Shown here: positions 5,075 through 8,712 of the stretch, piece after piece
Numbering within the stretch: the first letter of the stretch is position 1
Layout: the number at the start of each line of letters is the position of its first letter
Source: an uncultured Ruminococcus sp.
GTDB lineage: Bacteria; Bacillota; Clostridia; Oscillospirales; Ruminococcaceae
Length of the DNA: 8,712 nt
Reading direction: 5' to 3'
NCBI GenBank assembly: GCA_937910385.1
Contig: CALEPT010000073.1
Span: 1-8,712, forward strand
Translations under genes and position numbers: made by a program
The notes under the pieces: model-generated
What the model saw: only the letters and a program-made list of their open reading frames with translations
Databases searched by the model: none
What the model was told of the DNA's origin: nothing

Positions 5075-7171
5075 TCACACCGGAATAAACTGCTTATTGA
5101 ACTCCTCCGGAGTGACGAACGTCGGAACCATTTCATGCAGCGCCTGTATCGCCGCTTCATCATTGTTTTCAAGTGAAGCGTCTCTCAATTTTCGCAATTC
5201 ACTTATAAATTCTTCCGGCTCGATCTCGATCTGCCTGCCGATGAAAATGAGCTTGTTTTTCGTCTTTTGCAGACCTTCCTCGTTCATGAGAAGTTCTTCC
5301 TTGATCTTCTCGCCGGGGCGCAAGCCTGTAAATTCGATCTTCACATCTTTGTACGGGACTTTACCGTACATACGGATCAGATTCTCTGCCAGCGTTACGA
5401 TCTTGACAGGTTGTCCCATGTCAAGCACAAAGATCTCACCGCCGTTGGCGATAGCTGCCGCCTCCATAACTAAGCTGACCGCTTCGGGGATCGTCATGAA
5501 ATAGCGGATGATATCCGGGTGTGTGACAGTGACAGGCTTGCCCTCCTCAATTTGCATTTTGAACCTCGGAATGACAGAGCCGTTTGAACCCAGTACATTG
5601 CCGAAACGGGTGGTCACAAATTCTGTGCGTCTCGGCTTTCCAACTTTAGCAGCGTTAACTTTACCACGAACTTCATTTACTCGCCGTTCAATATCGCTGC
5701 CATCCCCACGCATTCTCAGCTCATAATCGTTGTGAATAGATGCCTCATCAAGCTCTGCGGTTGATTGTTGCGATAAATACTGCACGATCATCTCACAGCA
5801 ACGCTTCGATGCACCCATGACATTGGTCGGGTTCACCGCCTTGTCAGTGCTGATCATGACGAACTTCTCTACCTCATGGAACTGCGCAAGTGTCGCTGTG
5901 TTGAACGTACCCATGACATTATTCTTGATCGCTTCCATCGGGCTTTCTTCCATAAGGGGAACGTGCTTGTGCGCCGCCGCATGGAAAACGATCTGCGGCT
6001 TATAGATCGAGAAAAGCTGATTCATACGGTAATAATCACGCACCGATGCGATTCTGACTACAAGGTCAAGACTGTCACCGTACTCCATTTTCAGATCCTG
6101 CTGGATCTCATAGGCATAGTTCTCACAGATGTCCACAATGATGATCTGCTTTGGGTTATATTTGGCGATCTGCCGCACCAATTCTGATCCTATACTTCCG
6201 CCGCCGCCAGTGACCATGCAGACCTTATTATTGATGAAGGAGCGTATATCAGCGTTATCAAATCTTATCGGCTCACGGCCTAAGAGATCTTCTACTTTAA
6301 TATCCCGCACCTGATTCAGCAAAGTCGTGTGGGCATCATCGAATAACAAATTTCCTAAGAACGGAATCACCTTGATAGGCAGATTTGTAGCAGTGCAGAT
6401 ATCTAAAATTCTTTTGCGTTCCTCTTCCAAACAGGAGGGGATACAGAACACGATCTGCTCGATAGATAATTCTTCCACAAATTTGGCAATATCGTTTGTT
6501 CCGCCTACTACTTGCACGTCATAAATGGATTTGCCGAGCTTGGAACTGTCATCGTCAATCAGACACACGGGATCGAACACAGCGGTCGATTTATCTTCTG
6601 AATACGGTGAGTTCTGTGCATTACGGATCTCACTCAGCAGCATCTTGCTGGCTTGTCCTGCTCCGATCAGCATGGTACGCTTGTATTTACTTTCGCTCCG
6701 TCCGGCATTTGTCAGGTCAAGAAACGTCTGCTTGAAGATGAACCTGAACGCGCTGATGCCGAGAATTGAGACGAGAGCATGAAGAGCCGCATATCGGTAT
6801 GGCACATGACCGAGCATGATAAGAGTGAATACACAAGATACTAATATACCAACCACTACCCCGATTACGCAGGACAGGTAATCTTTTTTATTGAAATACC
6901 GCCACAATTTGTTATATGCGCCTGCCACAGCAAGCGATAAAAAGCACAGAACCATCGACATGACAATGCTGATGCCCAGATGTTTCGGCGGTATCGCTGC
7001 ATGGAGCAATGACAGGGCATAATTTGATATGAGTGCTGATATTGCGATGATAAACGCATCCGCTATCGCTAAGGCTACCTTGCGGTATTTAAAGTTTTGG
7101 AGCTTATGTGAGCGCTGCTGCGAAACCGGCGGTCTACCAGATTTCGGCGCGTTCGTATGTTCCTGTTTCAA
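5075..7171 (-). CDS. capD: Membrane-anchored NDP-sugar 4,6-dehydratase (CapD/WbpM/PglF type)
   Basis: This 698-aa protein fits the long CapD class. There are four TM segments (about 31-56, 65-87, 100-120, 123-145), a first Rossmann domain (LIGAGQAS, 168-175) and a catalytic SDR domain with VTGGGGSIGSE (320-330), HAAAHKHVPLME (397-408) and STDKAVNPTNVMGASK (441-456). The D443/K444 pair and the Met-for-Tyr position (M452, K456) are typical of WbpM-like enzymes. It probably converts UDP-GlcNAc to the 4-keto-6-deoxy sugar, first step to QuiNAc, FucNAc or bacillosamine-type residues, at the inner membrane face. Between VQYLSQQ (about 463-469) and FVTTRFGNVLGS (518-529) sits an extra charged segment of about 40 residues. 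The start is TTG 7171, with a GGAAGTGA site rather far upstream (about 13 nt); an in-frame TAA closes the frame just upstream, so the N-terminus is uncertain by about 18 residues. Confidence 0.92.
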   Translation of the reverse strand: MKQEHTNAPKSGRPPVSQQRSHKLQNFKYRKVALAIADAFIIAISALISNYALSLLHAAIPPKHLGISIVMSMVLCFLSLAVAGAYNKLWRYFNKKDYLSCVIGVVVGILVSCVFTLIMLGHVPYRYAALHALVSILGISAFRFIFKQTFLDLTNAGRSESKYKRTMLIGAGQASKMLLSEIRNAQNSPYSEDKSTAVFDPVCLIDDDSSKLGKSIYDVQVVGGTNDIAKFVEELSIEQIVFCIPSCLEEERKRILDICTATNLPIKVIPFLGNLLFDDAHTTLLNQVRDIKVEDLLGREPIRFDNADIRSFINNKVCMVTGGGGSIGSELVRQIAKYNPKQIIIVDICENYAYEIQQDLKMEYGDSLDLVVRIASVRDYYRMNQLFSIYKPQIVFHAAAHKHVPLMEESPMEAIKNNVMGTFNTATLAQFHEVEKFVMISTDKAVNPTNVMGASKRCCEMIVQYLSQQSTAELDEASIHNDYELRMRGDGSDIERRVNEVRGKVNAAKVGKPRRTEFVTTRFGNVLGSNGSVIPRFKMQIEEGKPVTVTHPDIIRYFMTIPEAVSLVMEAAAIANGGEIFVLDMGQPVKIVTLAENLIRMYGKVPYKDVKIEFTGLRPGEKIKEELLMNEEGLQKTKNKLIFIGRQIEIEPEEFISELRKLRDASLENNDEAAIQALHEMVPTFVTPEEFNKQFIPV

Positions 7172-7221
7172 AGTAATTGCTTCACTTCCAGTCCGTTTTA
7201 AACGAATGTTTCTGCGTATGA

Positions 7222-7240
7222 GTTAAAGGGTGTTAAAGGG
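7222..7240 (+). repeat. Short direct repeat in the ugd-capD gap
   Basis: GTTAAAGGG occurs at 7222-7230 and again at 7232-7240, a spacing of 10 bp (one helical turn), between the ugd stop and the capD start. It could be a same-face protein-binding site or a chance repeat. The rest of the 84-bp gap shows no clear promoter. Confidence 0.3.
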
Positions 7241-7255
7241 AGTGAGGGGCGTAAA

Positions 7256-8488
7256 TCAATCCCTTCTGAAAATATCTCTTGTGTAGACCTTGTCGGCTAC
7301 ATCATCAAGACAGCTATCATAACGATTTGCGATAATTGCCGCCGACTGTGCTTTGAACTTATCAAGGTCATTCACAACCAGACTGCCGAAGAAAGTCTCG
7401 CCGTCCTTCAGTGTCGGCTCATATATGATCACAGTTGCGCCCTTCGCCTTGATGCGCTTCATGACACCCTGAATTGAGGACTGACGGAAATTGTCGGAAT
7501 TAGATTTCATGGTGAGGCGGTAGACACCGATTACTATCTCACGTTCTTTTGATCTGTCAAAAGCATCTGAGCCTTGATAAGCCCCTGCCATTTCAAGCAC
7601 ACGGTCTGCAATGAAATCTTTTCTTGTGCGATTGCTCTGCACGATAGCAGTAATCATGTCCTGTGGCACATCAGCATAATTGGCGAGAAGCTGTTTGGTA
7701 TCCTTCGGCAGACAATAACCGCCGTAGCCGAAAGATGGATTATTATAGTGAGTGCCGATACGGGGATCTAAGCACACACCGTTGATGATAGCCTGTGTAT
7801 CTAATCCCTTCATCTCGGCATACGTGTCCAGCTCGTTAAAATAAGATACTCTGAGTGCAAGGTATGTATTTGCAAACAGCTTAACCGCCTCCGCTTCGGT
7901 GAAGCCCATGAATAAAGTAGTAATATCCGTTTTCTCAGCTCCGTTTTGCAACAGCTCTACAAAAGTGTGGGCAGCAGTTGTTAATCTTTCATCATTCAAA
8001 TCAGTACCCACGATGATACGAGAAGGATACAGATTATCATAGAGTGCTTTGGATTCGCGCAGAAACTCAGGACTGAAAATGATATTCTTACTGCCTGTCT
8101 TGGCTCTTACAGACTCTGTATATCCAACCGGAATAGTGGATTTGATAACCATGATAGCATTAGGATTATATTTCATTACAAGCTCAATCACAGCTTCAAC
8201 AGCACTTGTATCAAAGAAGTTCTTCTTGCTGTCATAGTTGGTCGGTGCTGCGATAATGACGAAATCAGCATCCTTATAGGCAGATTCCGCATCAAGAGTG
8301 GCTGTCAGATCGAGCTCTTTCTCTGCAAGATACTTCTCAATGTAATCATCCTGAATCGGCGATTTCTTGTTGTTTATCAGGTCAACCTTTTCGGGTATGA
8401 TATCAACGGCTGTTACTGTATTTTGCTGTGCGAGTAGGACAGCTAATGAAAGTCCCACATATCCTGTTCCTGCTACTGCTATCTTCAT
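7256..8488 (-). CDS. ugd: UDP-glucose 6-dehydrogenase
   Basis: At 410 aa it fits the short bacterial Ugd class (about 390-415). The N-terminal NAD-binding fold starts MKIAVAGTGYVGLS (GxGxxG, residues 7-12). VIIAAPTNY (77-85) and KSTIPVGYT (116-124) follow, then SPEFLRES (139-146), AVKLFANTYLALRVSYFNELD (201-221, with K203), and the active-site GYGGYCLPKDT (254-264, nucleophile C259). The C-terminal UDP-binding domain includes GVYRLTMKSNSDNFRQS. It oxidises UDP-glucose twice to UDP-glucuronate in the cytosol, feeding the epimerase just upstream. The ATG at 8488 overlaps the epimerase stop (ATGA, 8485-8488) and has a strong SD (GGAGGAG, 8496-8502). All catalytic residues are intact. Confidence 0.96.
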   Translation of the reverse strand: MKIAVAGTGYVGLSLAVLLAQQNTVTAVDIIPEKVDLINNKKSPIQDDYIEKYLAEKELDLTATLDAESAYKDADFVIIAAPTNYDSKKNFFDTSAVEAVIELVMKYNPNAIMVIKSTIPVGYTESVRAKTGSKNIIFSPEFLRESKALYDNLYPSRIIVGTDLNDERLTTAAHTFVELLQNGAEKTDITTLFMGFTEAEAVKLFANTYLALRVSYFNELDTYAEMKGLDTQAIINGVCLDPRIGTHYNNPSFGYGGYCLPKDTKQLLANYADVPQDMITAIVQSNRTRKDFIADRVLEMAGAYQGSDAFDRSKEREIVIGVYRLTMKSNSDNFRQSSIQGVMKRIKAKGATVIIYEPTLKDGETFFGSLVVNDLDKFKAQSAAIIANRYDSCLDDVADKVYTRDIFRRD

Positions 8489-8712
8489 TTTGTATCTCCT
8501 CCATAGTATTCTTTATACCACTCGGCAAATTTTCTGAGTCCTTCTCTTATTCCGATAGTAGGTCTGAAACCATAATCCTCTTCAAGACCCTTGCTGTCGG
8601 CATAAGTAACAGGAACATCACCGGGCTGCATCGGCGCAAGCTCTCTATGTGCTTCAAAGTCATTGTCCTTCGGAAGCACTCCGGCTCTAACCAATTCTTC
8701 CTGCAAAGTGCT
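8485..8712 (-). CDS. NAD-dependent UDP-sugar epimerase, C-terminal part (cut by right edge)
   Basis: Only the last 75 residues are present; the frame is open to the window end. The text ELAPMQPGDVPVTYADSKGL, then DYGFRPTIGIREGLRKFAEWYKEYY, is the C-terminal substrate-binding part of extended SDR epimerases, closest to the UDP-glucuronate 4-epimerase (CapI) group, where 'MQPGDVxxTYAD' and 'LREGLxxFxxWY' are recurrent. With ugd translationally coupled behind it, the likely pathway is UDP-Glc to UDP-GlcA to UDP-GalA. The Rossmann motif and YxxxK catalytic pair lie outside the window, so UDP-GlcA specificity is inferred from context. An apparent TTG start at 8706 is internal. Confidence 0.85.
   Translation of the reverse strand, partial: STLQEELVRAGVLPKDNDFEAHRELAPMQPGDVPVTYADSKGLEEDYGFRPTIGIREGLRKFAEWYKEYYGGDTK

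Noticed and set aside
5066..5081. 6-bp hairpin as a terminator of capD
   Set aside because: Perfect stem but no following T-run on the minus strand, and it overlaps the stop codon itself.
1..8712. CRISPR arrays, tRNA or rRNA genes, intact IS elements, origins
   Set aside because: No repeat-spacer pattern, no cloverleaf or rRNA signature, and no terminal inverted repeats with a transposase were seen on reading both strands.

Overview
The window looks like a low-to-mid GC Firmicute, probably a Clostridia/Oscillospirales (Ruminococcus-like) genome. I infer this from strong AGGAGG-type ribosome binding sites, consensus sigma-A promoters, a CpsB-type PHP phosphatase, and a large serine recombinase and small regulators of the kind common in gut Clostridia. 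The genus cannot be fixed from sequence reading alone. Every gene I accept lies on the minus strand, so transcription runs from right to left.

Right part (about 2439-8712) is the 3' end of a capsule/exopolysaccharide operon. In transcription order it holds: the C-terminus of a UDP-sugar epimerase (cut by the right edge), UDP-glucose 6-dehydrogenase (ugd), a membrane-anchored NDP-sugar 4,6-dehydratase of the CapD/WbpM type, a Wzz/BY-kinase fusion (CpsC+CpsD in one chain) with a 13-tyrosine tail, the cognate PHP-type tyrosine phosphatase CpsB, and a 45-residue single-span membrane protein whose ATG overlaps the cpsB stop. The first three make activated sugars (UDP-GlcA, probably UDP-GalA, and a 4-keto-6-deoxy HexNAc). 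The kinase and phosphatase pair controls chain length and export. Coupling is tight: ATGA epimerase/ugd, TAATG kinase/cpsB, ATGA cpsB/small protein. The exceptions are an 84-bp gap before capD and a 283-bp gap before the kinase. No glycosyltransferase, flippase or polymerase lies inside the window.

Middle (about 1129-2440) holds three small DNA-binding-type genes: a 57-aa ribbon-helix-helix protein just beyond the operon, a DUF6431-like zinc-ribbon protein with a perfect sigma-A promoter, and an XRE-type helix-turn-helix regulator whose ribosome binding site sits in the loop of a 9-bp stem touching its start codon.

Left part (1-1128) is mobile-element debris. A second perfect sigma-A promoter fires leftward into about 200 bp without a convincing gene, ending in a hairpin. 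Beyond it is a large serine recombinase reading frame that lacks its N-terminal catalytic domain and runs off the left edge. The window therefore spans the junction between a polysaccharide locus and a decayed mobile-element/regulatory patch.
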